Of a stretch of DNA of 10,101 nt, positions 1-7,900 are shown piece by piece (positions within the stretch are counted from its first letter, which is position 1; the number at the start of each line of letters is the position of its first letter). The notes below the pieces were generated by a model, which saw only the letters and a program-made list of their open reading frames with translations, was not told the DNA's origin and made no database searches. Source of the DNA: an uncultured beta proteobacterium (GTDB taxonomy: Bacteria; Pseudomonadota; Gammaproteobacteria; Burkholderiales; Burkholderiaceae); the NCBI GenBank assembly GCA_903930665.1, contig CAIYZI010000105.1, forward strand, positions 1-10,101. Reading direction: 5' to 3'. Both the position numbers and the translations under genes were made by a program.

Positions 1-447
1 AGGATCTCCACGACCTAAGACAACGGTCTTTACCACCACCTCATTGTCATCCGGTGCAGCACGTAAGGTCTTAAATTGCACCGTTTGATCACGTAACTGG
101 CTCAAGGCACCTGAATAGGTGCGAATTAATAAATTCCTAAATTCACCAGTTAATTGGGCCTGCTGTTCAGGGGTCGCTTTTTTCCAATTTGGCCCCATTG
201 CCATTTCAGTAGTGCGGCGCATATCTGTAAAAGGAACGATTTTCTTATCTACCAAGTCCACAATTCTCGGAATATTACCCTTCTGAATCTCTGGATCAGC
301 CTTAACAGATGCCATGACATCCGTAACAACCATCTTAATTAGGACATCTGGTGGGGTCGATTGCTCTGGGGTTTGAGCGCAAAGTACTCCTGAGACTAAA
401 AATAAGCCTAAAGCAAACCACTTTTGAATTGTTTTATAGCTTTTCAT
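1..447 (-). CDS. mlaC: MlaC, periplasmic phospholipid-binding carrier (3' end missing)
   Basis: I translated this frame by hand from the ATG at 447; it stays open for 149 codons to the left edge. MlaC-family (Tol/Ttg2) proteins are usually about 200-215 residues, so roughly 60 C-terminal residues lie outside the window. The N-terminus is a classic Sec signal: a Lys-containing start (MKSYKTIQK), a hydrophobic core at about 10-22, and a likely cleavage after Ala24 (VLCA|QT). Cys23 does not sit in a good lipobox, so a soluble periplasmic protein is expected. After that come family-like stretches such as KIVPFTDMRRTTEMAMG and WKKATPEQQAQL, then FRNLLIRTYSGAL. MlaC shuttles phospholipid between outer-membrane MlaA and the inner-membrane MlaFED complex. 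An AAGGA lies 3 bases before the ATG. The gene follows mlaA after 59 bases and is the last gene visible in the operon. Identity rests on family resemblance and position; I am confident of it. Confidence 0.9.
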   Translation of the reverse strand, partial: MKSYKTIQKWFALGLFLVSGVLCAQTPEQSTPPDVLIKMVVTDVMASVKADPEIQKGNIPRIVDLVDKKIVPFTDMRRTTEMAMGPNWKKATPEQQAQLTGEFRNLLIRTYSGALSQLRDQTVQFKTLRAAPDDNEVVVKTVVLGRGDP

Positions 448-506
448 ATGTCCTTGATCAAACCCTTAAATTGGGGTCAATTTTAGCCCCTTACCATTTC
501 CTTAGC

Positions 507-1256
507 TTACTCGTAGCCATTCTCATAAGGAGGCATAGGTGGCTCATCATCTTCCCGCCCCTCATTAATTTGATATTGACGTCTTTGAATATAGGCATCG
601 CGCATAAAGCTATATTTATCGATTGCCGCACCCTCGAGTAAATCTCCTGCTTCGTAATAAGTGTTTCGTGTATTAACCACACGCAATCCCGTAACGCTAT
701 TGCGCACTCCAATATTTTTGACATAACCAAACAAGTAATCAGACTCTAAGTCAGCAACCGTGCCAAAAGTATCGCGCACAGAACTTGGGCCAAAAAATGG
801 GAGAACGACGTAAGGACCGGATGGAATACCCCAAACCCCAAAGGTCTGGCCAAAATCTTCTTTATGTTTTTCTAGGCCGCCAGGTGTCGCCATATCAATT
901 AAACCACCTAAACCAAAGGTTGTATTAACCACCACCCGCATCAGGTCATGAAATGCATCATTAGGCTTACCCTGCAGTAAATTATTTAATGCAGTGTAGA
1001 TATCGTTGTAGTTACTAAAGAAGTTATAGACTCCTTCGCGCACAAATTCTGGCAAGACAAAACGATAGCCAGTGACAACGGGTTTTAATAAATAGGCATC
1101 TAGATTTTCGTTAAATTCAAATATGGAACGGTTAAAGGGCTCCCATGGATCATTGGGAGAAGGCTCAACACCAGCCGGAATAGCCGCGCAACCAACCATC
1201 AGGCAGGCTGCACTTGCCAATGCGAAAGATTTAGCCCATCTGCCCAAGAAAATCAT
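507..1256 (-). CDS. mlaA: MlaA (VacJ) outer-membrane lipoprotein
   Basis: This 249-residue protein is the outer-membrane part of the Mla system, which removes misplaced phospholipids from the outer leaflet and hands them to MlaC. It starts with a lipoprotein signal peptide: Arg6 and Lys9, a hydrophobic stretch at 11-22, then lipobox MVGC with Cys23 as the lipidated residue. Position +2 is Ala, not Asp, which fits sorting to the outer membrane. VacJ-family landmarks follow: DPWEPFNRSIFEFN from 36, NTTFGLGGLIDMATPGG at 111-127, and EDFGQTFGVWGIPSGPYVVLP from 133. The C-terminus (about 233-249) is acidic and proline-rich and looks disordered. The start overlaps the mlaD stop in an ATGA arrangement, so translation is probably coupled; an AGGA lies just before the ATG. 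In E. coli mlaA is unlinked to the other mla genes, whereas here it sits between mlaD and mlaC. Confidence 0.96.
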   Translation of the reverse strand: MIFLGRWAKSFALASAACLMVGCAAIPAGVEPSPNDPWEPFNRSIFEFNENLDAYLLKPVVTGYRFVLPEFVREGVYNFFSNYNDIYTALNNLLQGKPNDAFHDLMRVVVNTTFGLGGLIDMATPGGLEKHKEDFGQTFGVWGIPSGPYVVLPFFGPSSVRDTFGTVADLESDYLFGYVKNIGVRNSVTGLRVVNTRNTYYEAGDLLEGAAIDKYSFMRDAYIQRRQYQINEGREDDEPPMPPYENGYE

Positions 1257-1735
1257 TTTCCTGCGCCTTTATCTTGCCCACTATCAGCAGCTTTGTTGTA
1301 CAAAAACTGACTGATTAAATTCTCAAGAACCACTGCAGATTGAGTCTGATTAATTTTGCCGCCATCAGCCAACATATCATCAGATCCACCAGCGTCTATA
1401 CCGATGTATTGCTCACCAAGCAGGCCAGAGGTCAAAATTTTCGCTGCGGAATCCGTTGGGAACTTATAAGTATCTTCAACTGTCATCACCACTGTGGCTT
1501 GATAAGTTTTGTCATCAAAAGAGATGTTCGCAATCCGACCCACTACTACGCCCGCACTTTTAACCGGTGCACGTGGCTTTAAACCGCCAATATTGTCAAA
1601 CCTTGCAGAAATTTTGTAAGTGGGCGCAAATGAGACTGCATTCATATTGCCAACTTTTAGCGCTAGAAATAATGCAGCCAATAAACCAATGGCAACAAAA
1701 ATTCCCACCCAAACATCAATTGCGCTTTTTCTCAT
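1253..1735 (-). CDS. mlaD: MlaD, MCE-domain subunit of the phospholipid transporter
   Basis: MlaD is anchored in the inner membrane and, in the known complex, forms a hexameric ring in the periplasm through which lipid passes between MlaC and the MlaE permease. The 160-residue length is normal for the short single-MCE type. One transmembrane helix runs at about 7-29, following MRKSAID. The MCE domain covers about 38-115, with the typical GLKPRAPVKSAGVVVGRI stretch at 51-68 and the SGLLGEQYIGI stretch at 103-113. The tail after about 135 (VVLENLISQFLYNK) should be the helix that lines the central pore; the last residues are Gly/Lys-rich. An AGGGGA lies 4 bases before the ATG. The gene starts 21 bases after the mlaE stop, and its TGA overlaps the mlaA start by 4 bases. 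Confidence 0.96.
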   Translation of the reverse strand: MRKSAIDVWVGIFVAIGLLAALFLALKVGNMNAVSFAPTYKISARFDNIGGLKPRAPVKSAGVVVGRIANISFDDKTYQATVVMTVEDTYKFPTDSAAKILTSGLLGEQYIGIDAGGSDDMLADGGKINQTQSAVVLENLISQFLYNKAADSGQDKGAGK

Positions 1736-1756
1736 AAGATCCCCTGTTTATTCTTT

Positions 1757-2554
1757 CTAATTCGAGAACATCATTGCGGTCAGCAAGAAATCCAATGCCA
1801 AAACCGATAAAGAAGAGATCACTACAGTACGTGTAGTTGCTTGCGAAACACCCTCAGGTGTTGGCTTTGCTTCATAACCCTGATAGAGCGCGATAAAGGT
1901 TACCGCAACACCAAACACTACGCTCTTAATTAAACCATTACCAATATCAGAAAATAGATCTACGCCACCTTGCATCTGCGACCAGAAGGCGCCAGAATCG
2001 ACACCAATCAAAGGCACACCAACAAAATAGCCACCCATCACACCGACTGCCGTAAAGATCGTCGCCAAAATAGGCATTGCAATAATACCCGCCCACAAAC
2101 GCGGTGCAATCACTCTACTTAGAGGATCAACAGCCATCATTTCCATTGCACTAAGTTGTTCGCCAGCCTTCATCAAGCCAATTTCAGCCGTCAAAGAAGT
2201 GCCTGCACGCCCTGCAAATAACAAAGCAGTAATTACAGGTCCCAGCTCTCTAGTTAAAGAAAGGGCGACCAATAAGCCCAAAGCCTGTTCTGATCCATAG
2301 CGATTTAAGGTGTAATAGCCCTGCAAACCCAATACAAATCCAACAAACAAACCTGAAACCGCAATGATGACAAATGAATGGTTACCAACAAACAACACTT
2401 GATCAGAAACGAGGCGTGGTCTTTTCAACAAAAAACCAGAGCGCCAAATGACCGCCATAAACATGCGCGCAGCCAAACCAAGACTTGTTAAATTGCGACG
2501 GACAAAAAAACCTAAATCCCCCAGTAAATCGAGAATTTGATGCAATGGAGCCAT
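1757..2554 (-). CDS. mlaE: MlaE, inner-membrane permease of the Mla ABC transporter
   Basis: MlaE is the membrane-embedded subunit of the MlaFEDB complex; two copies normally pair with two MlaF ATPases and a ring of MlaD. The 265-residue length is usual. An amphipathic N-terminal part (about 1-50) is followed by hydrophobic segments near 60-80, 91-115, 153-180, 205-228 and 244-263. The family signature is clear: SLTRELGPVITALLFAGRAG at 99-118, then TAEIGLMKAGEQLSAMEMM at 122-140, the cytoplasmic coupling region that contacts the ATPase. The ATG overlaps the mlaF stop by one base (TAATG), a typical sign of translational coupling; a weak GGGGTG lies 8 bases upstream inside mlaF. The stop is TAG. 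Confidence 0.97.
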   Translation of the reverse strand: MAPLHQILDLLGDLGFFVRRNLTSLGLAARMFMAVIWRSGFLLKRPRLVSDQVLFVGNHSFVIIAVSGLFVGFVLGLQGYYTLNRYGSEQALGLLVALSLTRELGPVITALLFAGRAGTSLTAEIGLMKAGEQLSAMEMMAVDPLSRVIAPRLWAGIIAMPILATIFTAVGVMGGYFVGVPLIGVDSGAFWSQMQGGVDLFSDIGNGLIKSVVFGVAVTFIALYQGYEAKPTPEGVSQATTRTVVISSLSVLALDFLLTAMMFSN

Positions 2555-3405
2555 TAAATATTCACCCCAAAATCTTCGGCCAAAGTTTGCCCTGGGTAAT
2601 GAAATGGCACAGGTCCATCAGGCGACGCATCTAAAAATTGGCGCACAAAAGGATCTGTAGAGCGGCTCAACTCTTCTGGCGTACCCTCTGCTCCAATACG
2701 ACCATTGGCAATAAAGTAGACATAATCGGCAATTTCAAAAGTTTCTTCTACATCATGCGTCACCAACAAACTTGTGGCGCCCAGAGCATTATTTAAATCT
2801 CGAATTAATCGGGCGGTAATCCCCAAAGAGATAGGATCCAAGCCAGCGAAGGGCTCGTCATACATGATCAAAGGGGGATCTAGAGCTATTGCTCTAGCCA
2901 ACGCTACACGACGAGCCATTCCTCCAGAGATTTGCGAAGGCATTAAATCTCGTGCACCACGCAAACCCACTGCATTTAATTTCATCAGAACCAAAGAGCG
3001 TAAAAGGTCTTCGCTCAAATCTGTATGTTCACGCAAGGGAAAGGCAACATTCTCAAAAACACTGAGATCGGTAAATAATGCGCCAAACTGAAACAACATC
3101 CCCATCCGACGACGAGCATGCATCAACTGAGCAGAATTCATTTTGCCAATATCGCGCCCTTCAAAGAGTACTTGACCAGACTGCGCAGCAAACTGGCCAC
3201 CAATCAATCTCAGGATAGTAGTTTTACCGCAGCCAGATCCACCCATGACCGCAACGACTTGACCACGGTGGAACTCCATATTGAGCCCCGACAAGACCTC
3301 CCGCTCTCCGGGGGCATAGGAAAAGTTAACGTCCTTAATAGAAACGACAACTTCTCCCAAAGGGTTTTTCTTTACACCCACCGAATCGGACTGATTACTC
3401 TTCAT
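2554..3405 (-). CDS. mlaF: MlaF, ATPase of the Mla phospholipid ABC transporter
   Basis: This is a 283-residue cytoplasmic ABC ATPase that powers lipid transport through MlaE. All nucleotide-binding motifs are present: Walker A GGSGCGKTT at 55-63 with Lys61, Q-loop Gln106 (LFQFG), signature ISGGM at 159-163 (Ile in place of the usual first Leu), Walker B LIMYDEP at 179-185 with Asp183 and Glu184, D-loop GLD at 188-190, and switch His217. The C-terminal extension with DGPVPFHYPG (263-272) resembles the MlaF tail that, in E. coli, reaches the partner MlaF and MlaB. The first 20 residues lie before the ABC core and are polar. The gene begins only 10 bases after the gltD stop; its only Shine-Dalgarno-like tract, GAGG, lies 2 bases before the ATG and is buried in a hairpin (see 3408-3424). 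It leads the mla gene set. Confidence 0.97.
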   Translation of the reverse strand: MKSNQSDSVGVKKNPLGEVVVSIKDVNFSYAPGEREVLSGLNMEFHRGQVVAVMGGSGCGKTTILRLIGGQFAAQSGQVLFEGRDIGKMNSAQLMHARRRMGMLFQFGALFTDLSVFENVAFPLREHTDLSEDLLRSLVLMKLNAVGLRGARDLMPSQISGGMARRVALARAIALDPPLIMYDEPFAGLDPISLGITARLIRDLNNALGATSLLVTHDVEETFEIADYVYFIANGRIGAEGTPEELSRSTDPFVRQFLDASPDGPVPFHYPGQTLAEDFGVNI

Positions 3406-3407
3406 AT

Positions 3408-3424
3408 CCTCGATATTATCGAGG
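3408..3424 (-). promoter_or_regulatory. Hairpin over the gltD stop and mlaF ribosome-binding site
   Basis: In the mRNA, CCUCGAU (3424-3418) pairs perfectly with AUCGAGG (3414-3408) across a three-base AAU loop. The GAGG that must serve as the mlaF Shine-Dalgarno is the end of the 3' arm, and the gltD UAA stop (3418-3416) covers the last base of the 5' arm plus two loop bases. A ribosome reaching the gltD stop would melt this stem and free the mlaF initiation site, which suggests coupled translation. It does not look like a terminator because no U-run follows. Perfect 7-bp stems with small loops arise a few times by chance in 10 kb, so the placement is what matters. The regulatory role is inferred. 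Confidence 0.5.
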
Positions 3425-4879
3425 TAAAACGGAAGACCCCATTAAATACTCGTCTACTGCCTGGGCACACTGGCGTCCTTCGCGAATTGCCCAAACCACT
3501 AAAGATTGACCGCGACGCATGTCACCGGCCGCAAAAACCTTAGAAACGTTTGTTTGATAGGCCTGATGGCCTTCTACAGTAGCTTTTGCATTTCCTCGGG
3601 CATCCTTTTCAACACCAAAAGCATTCAAAACTTGCTCAGCAGGAGACACGAAGCCCATTGCCAGAAGTACTAAATCGGCTTTAATTTCAAATTCAGAGTT
3701 TGGGGCTTCAACCATTTTCCCATCTTTCCACTCCAAACGGACGCCAATGAGCTTTTCCACTTTGCCGTTTTTACCCTCAAAACGCTTCGTTCCTACCGAC
3801 CAATCACGATCACAACCCTCTTCATGGGATGAAGAAGTGCGCAATTTCGTTGGCCAATAAGGCCATACCAAAGGCTTATTTTCGACTTCGGGTGGTTGTG
3901 GCATCAATTCAAACTGAGTGATTTGTGTCGCACCGTGACGATTGGAGGTGCCCACACAATCTGAACCCGTATCGCCGCCACCAATCACAACTACATGTTT
4001 ACCAGTCGCACGAATTTCATTTTGGAAATCACCGGCATTTTCCTTGTTCTGTGGAATCAAGAACTCCAAAGCATAGTGAACACCAGCCAATTCACGACCA
4101 GGAACAGGAAGATCTCTTGGCTTCTCAGCACCACCAGTGATGACTACTGCATCAAAATCTTTCATCAACTGATCTGGGGTAACAGTCCTAGTAGAATAAT
4201 TTTTTACTTCCGCACCAAGCGCTTCTTTACCAACAAAAACACCTGTTTCAAATTTCACGCCCTCGGCTTGCATCTGCTCTACACGGCGATCAATTAACCA
4301 TTTTTCCATTTTGAAATCAGGAATACCGTAACGCAATAAACCACCGATACGATCATTCTTCTCAAATACAGTGACATCGTGACCGACACGTGCCAACTGT
4401 TGAGCAGCAGCCATACCTGCTGGGCCGCCACCAACTACAGCCACTTTTTTACCGGTCTTGGTTTTTGAAGGCTGTGGAGTAACCCAACCATTTTCCCAAC
4501 CTTTGTCAATAATCGCATGCTCAATCGACTTGATGCCAACTGGCGCACGATTAATACCCAGGGTACAGGCTGCCTCGCAAGGTGCTGGGCAAATACGGCC
4601 GGTGAATTCAGGAAAGTTATTAGTCGATTGCAATACATCCAATGCATTCTTCCAGTCATTGTGAAATACCAAGTCATTGAAGTCTGGAATGATGTTGTTG
4701 ACTGGGCACCCGTTATTGCAAAACGGAATGCCGCAATCCATACAGCGCGCGCCCTGAACTTTTGCCTCTTCTTCAGTCAATGTGGCAACAAACTCTTTGT
4801 AATGGTGGAGACGTTTAGTAGGCGCTTCGTATGTTTCATCGACACGCTCGAACTCCATAAATCCAGTGACCTTACCCAT
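3416..4879 (-). CDS. gltD: Glutamate synthase [NADPH] small subunit
   Basis: GltD (487 residues, normal length) is the beta subunit of bacterial NADPH-GOGAT. It oxidises NADPH at FAD and passes electrons through iron-sulfur clusters to GltB, where 2-oxoglutarate becomes glutamate. The N-terminal ferredoxin-like part carries the two cysteine groups for [4Fe-4S] clusters: Cys46, Cys49, Cys54, Cys58 and Cys97, Cys101, Cys105 (ICPAPCEAAC). The FAD-binding GGGPAG is at 150-155, followed by IGGLLRYGIPDFKM at 178-191. The second dinucleotide site, for NADPH, is VIGGGDTGSDC at 298-308. The C-terminal FAD-contact motif is AAGDMRRGQSLVVWAIREGR at 450-469. A good AAGGA lies 6 bases before the ATG, 38 bases after the gltB stop, so it is cotranscribed with gltB. 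No key residue is missing. Confidence 0.98.
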   Translation of the reverse strand: MGKVTGFMEFERVDETYEAPTKRLHHYKEFVATLTEEEAKVQGARCMDCGIPFCNNGCPVNNIIPDFNDLVFHNDWKNALDVLQSTNNFPEFTGRICPAPCEAACTLGINRAPVGIKSIEHAIIDKGWENGWVTPQPSKTKTGKKVAVVGGGPAGMAAAQQLARVGHDVTVFEKNDRIGGLLRYGIPDFKMEKWLIDRRVEQMQAEGVKFETGVFVGKEALGAEVKNYSTRTVTPDQLMKDFDAVVITGGAEKPRDLPVPGRELAGVHYALEFLIPQNKENAGDFQNEIRATGKHVVVIGGGDTGSDCVGTSNRHGATQITQFELMPQPPEVENKPLVWPYWPTKLRTSSSHEEGCDRDWSVGTKRFEGKNGKVEKLIGVRLEWKDGKMVEAPNSEFEIKADLVLLAMGFVSPAEQVLNAFGVEKDARGNAKATVEGHQAYQTNVSKVFAAGDMRRGQSLVVWAIREGRQCAQAVDEYLMGSSVLPR

Positions 4880-4917
4880 ATCTAATCCTTAGTATCTTTT
4901 CTGAATATCTGTATTAA

Positions 4918-7900
4918 TTAAGCCGCAACAGTTTTGTTTTGAGCTTTTTCCCACAACTCACCCAAAGCGCGTTTGTACTCTGTAGGCAGAACCTTCACGA
5001 ATCGACCACGGGCATTTTCCCAATCAGCCAATAACGCTTTTGCTCGCTCTGAACCAGTGTGGCGGAAATGACGCTCAATCAAGCTCTTTAGAATTTGCTC
5101 ATCAGTTAAGCGTTCGCCACCATCTTTTACGTCGAGAGGGGCATGCCATTGCGCTTGTGGAATTTTTGCAATCTGTTCAGCAGAAGGCAAAACCTTTTCC
5201 AAAGTCGCCATGCTGGTATTGCAACGTTTGGCGAATAAACCATCTTCATCATAGACATAAGCAATACCACCGCTCATACCTGCTGCGAAGTTACGGCCAG
5301 TTGCGCCAAGAACCACAACCGTACCGCCTGTCATATATTCACAACCGTGATCGCCAGTTCCTTCAACAACTGTAGTTGCTCCAGAATTACGTACCGCAAA
5401 TCGCTCACCAGCAACACCATTAAAGAAGGCCTCGCCACCAATTGCACCGTATAAAACTGTATTACCGACAATGATGTTCTTAGCGGTATCGCCACGGAAT
5501 TCATGGGGTGCACGAACAATGACACGTCCACCACATAAGCCTTTACCAACATAGTCATTACCATCGCCAACCAAATCCAAAGTCACGCCGTGAGCCAAGA
5601 ATGCGGCGAAACTTTGACCAGCTGTGCCGTTTAACTGAATATGAATTGTGTCGTCAGGCAATCCAGCGTGGCCATAACGCTGAGCCACTTCACCGGAAAG
5701 CATTGCACCAACTGTACGATTTACATTTTTAACAGGAACAATGAAAGAGACCTTCTCACCACGCTCTAAAGCTGGCTCGCTTTTCTCGATCAAGATGTTA
5801 TCCAGAGCGCTTGCCAATCCATGATCCTGGGTAAGCACTTGAAAACGCGGCACATCAGCAGCAACTTTTGGTGCAGCAAAGATTTTGCTGAAATCCAAGC
5901 CATGTACTTTCCAGTTTTCAATGCCCTTGCGAGTATCTAAAAGGTCTACACGCCCAATTAAATCATCAAACTTACGCACCCCCAGTTGGGCCATGATTTC
6001 ACGTGCTTCTTCAGCAACAAAAAAGAAGAAGTTCACAACATGCTCAGGCTTGCCAGAGAATTTTTTACGTAATTCTGGATCTTGAGTAGCTACACCTACT
6101 GGGCAGGTATTCAAGTGGCACTTACGCATCATGATGCAACCTTCAACCACTAGTGGTGCAGTTGCAAATCCAAACTCATCAGCACCTAATAATGCGCCGA
6201 TAACAACATCGCGACCAGTCTTCATTTGACCATCGGCCTGTACACGAATACGACTACGCAATCCATTCAGAACCAAAGTTTGCTGAGTTTCAGCCAACCC
6301 CAATTCCCAAGGAGAACCACAATGCTTAATGGAAGATAAAGGTGATGCGCCAGTACCACCATCATGTCCGGCAATCACAACGTGATCTGCTTTAGCTTTA
6401 GCTACACCAGCAGCAATGGTACCTACACCAACCTCTGATACCAACTTCACTGATATGTCGGCAACAGGATTCACATTCTTCAAGTCATGAATCAATTGCG
6501 CGATATCTTCAATGGAGTAAATATCATGATGTGGAGGAGGAGAAATTAATCCAACGCCAGGAACCGAGAAGCGTAACTTACCGATGTAATCAGAAACTTT
6601 GCCACCAGGTAATTGCCCGCCTTCACCAGGTTTTGCACCCTGAGCCATCTTGATCTGGATTTGATCAGCAGAGCGCAAGTATTGGGTAGTAACACCAAAA
6701 CGGCCAGATGCCACCTGCTTAATTTTAGAACGTAGGGAATCACCATCCAAAAGAGGAATATCCGCTTGAACAACATCATCCCCCAAAATACTCGCTAGGG
6801 TTTCACCTTTTTTAATTGGAATGCCTTTGAGTTCATTCACGTAGCGATTTGGATCCTCGCCACCTTCACCGGTATTGGATTTACCGCCAATACGATTCAT
6901 AGCAATGGCTAAAGTTGCATGGGCTTCAGTAGAGATGGAGCCCAAAGACATCGCACCTGTTGCAAAACGTTTAACAATATCTTTAGCTGACTCAACCTCA
7001 TCTAATGGAATCGCTTTTGCCGGATCCACTTTGAATTCAAATAAACCACGCAAGGTCATTTGACGCTTGGTTTGGTCATTAATGATGTTGGCGTACTCTT
7101 TATAAGTCTGGTAGCCCTTCTCTGCGCCGATACGAGTGGAATGTTGTAATTTTGCAATCGTGTCAGGCGTCCACATATGGTTTTCACCGCGAATACGGAA
7201 GGCATACTCACCACCAGCTTCAAGCATATTGCTCAATACTGGGTCGTCGCCAAATGCAGCAGCATGCATACGCAAAGCTTCTTCAGCAACTTCAAATACA
7301 CCGATACCACCAACATTGGATGGAGTGCCCTTGAAATACTGATCGATCACTTCATGATTTAAGCCAATTGCTTCAAAAATTTGTGAGCCGGTATAAGACA
7401 TGTAAGTGGAGATACCCATCTTAGACATGACTTTTTGCAAACCTTTGCCAACCGCTTTAACAAAGTTCTTAACGGCTTTTTCTGAAGAAAGATCGCCTGA
7501 TAGGCCCTTAGCCATATCCGCCAATGTTTCCATTGCCAAGTATGGATGAACAGCTTCTGCACCATAACCCGCCAGGAGAGCAAAGTGATGAGTCTCACGG
7601 GCGCTACCAGTTTCAACAACCAAGCCAACACTAGTACGCAAACCTTTATCAACCAAATGTTGGTGAATAGCAGAGGTCGCTAACAAAGCCGGAATAGCTA
7701 CATGATCTGCATCAATCTGACGATCACTCACAATAATAATGTTGTAACCAGAACGTACAGCATCAGCTGCCTCGGCACATAAAGATGCGAGACGCGCTTC
7801 AATACCTGCTTTACCCCAAGATGCTGGATAGCAAATATCTAATTCATATGAGCGGAATTTACCGTTGGTGTAGTGGCCAATATGACGAATCTTAGTGATG

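Noticed and set aside
473..490. GGGG/CCCC pairing (473-476 with 487-490) in the 59-base gap between mlaA and mlaC, considered as an attenuator or terminator.
   Set aside because: The stem has only four base pairs with a 10-base loop and no U-run after it, so it is too weak to call.
154..641. Two plus-strand open frames of 62 and 96 codons over the mlaC and mlaA region.
   Set aside because: They lie antisense to well-supported genes, show no recognisable family features, and have no convincing ribosome-binding context.
4876..4896. CUAA-GGA-UUAG mini-stem placing the gltD Shine-Dalgarno in a loop.
   Set aside because: Four A/U-rich base pairs are too unstable to suggest regulation, and the Shine-Dalgarno core stays exposed in the loop.
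7136..7362. Three overlapping plus-strand open frames of 60-68 codons inside gltB.
   Set aside because: They are antisense shadows of the GltB coding sequence, which is intact and conserved through this stretch.
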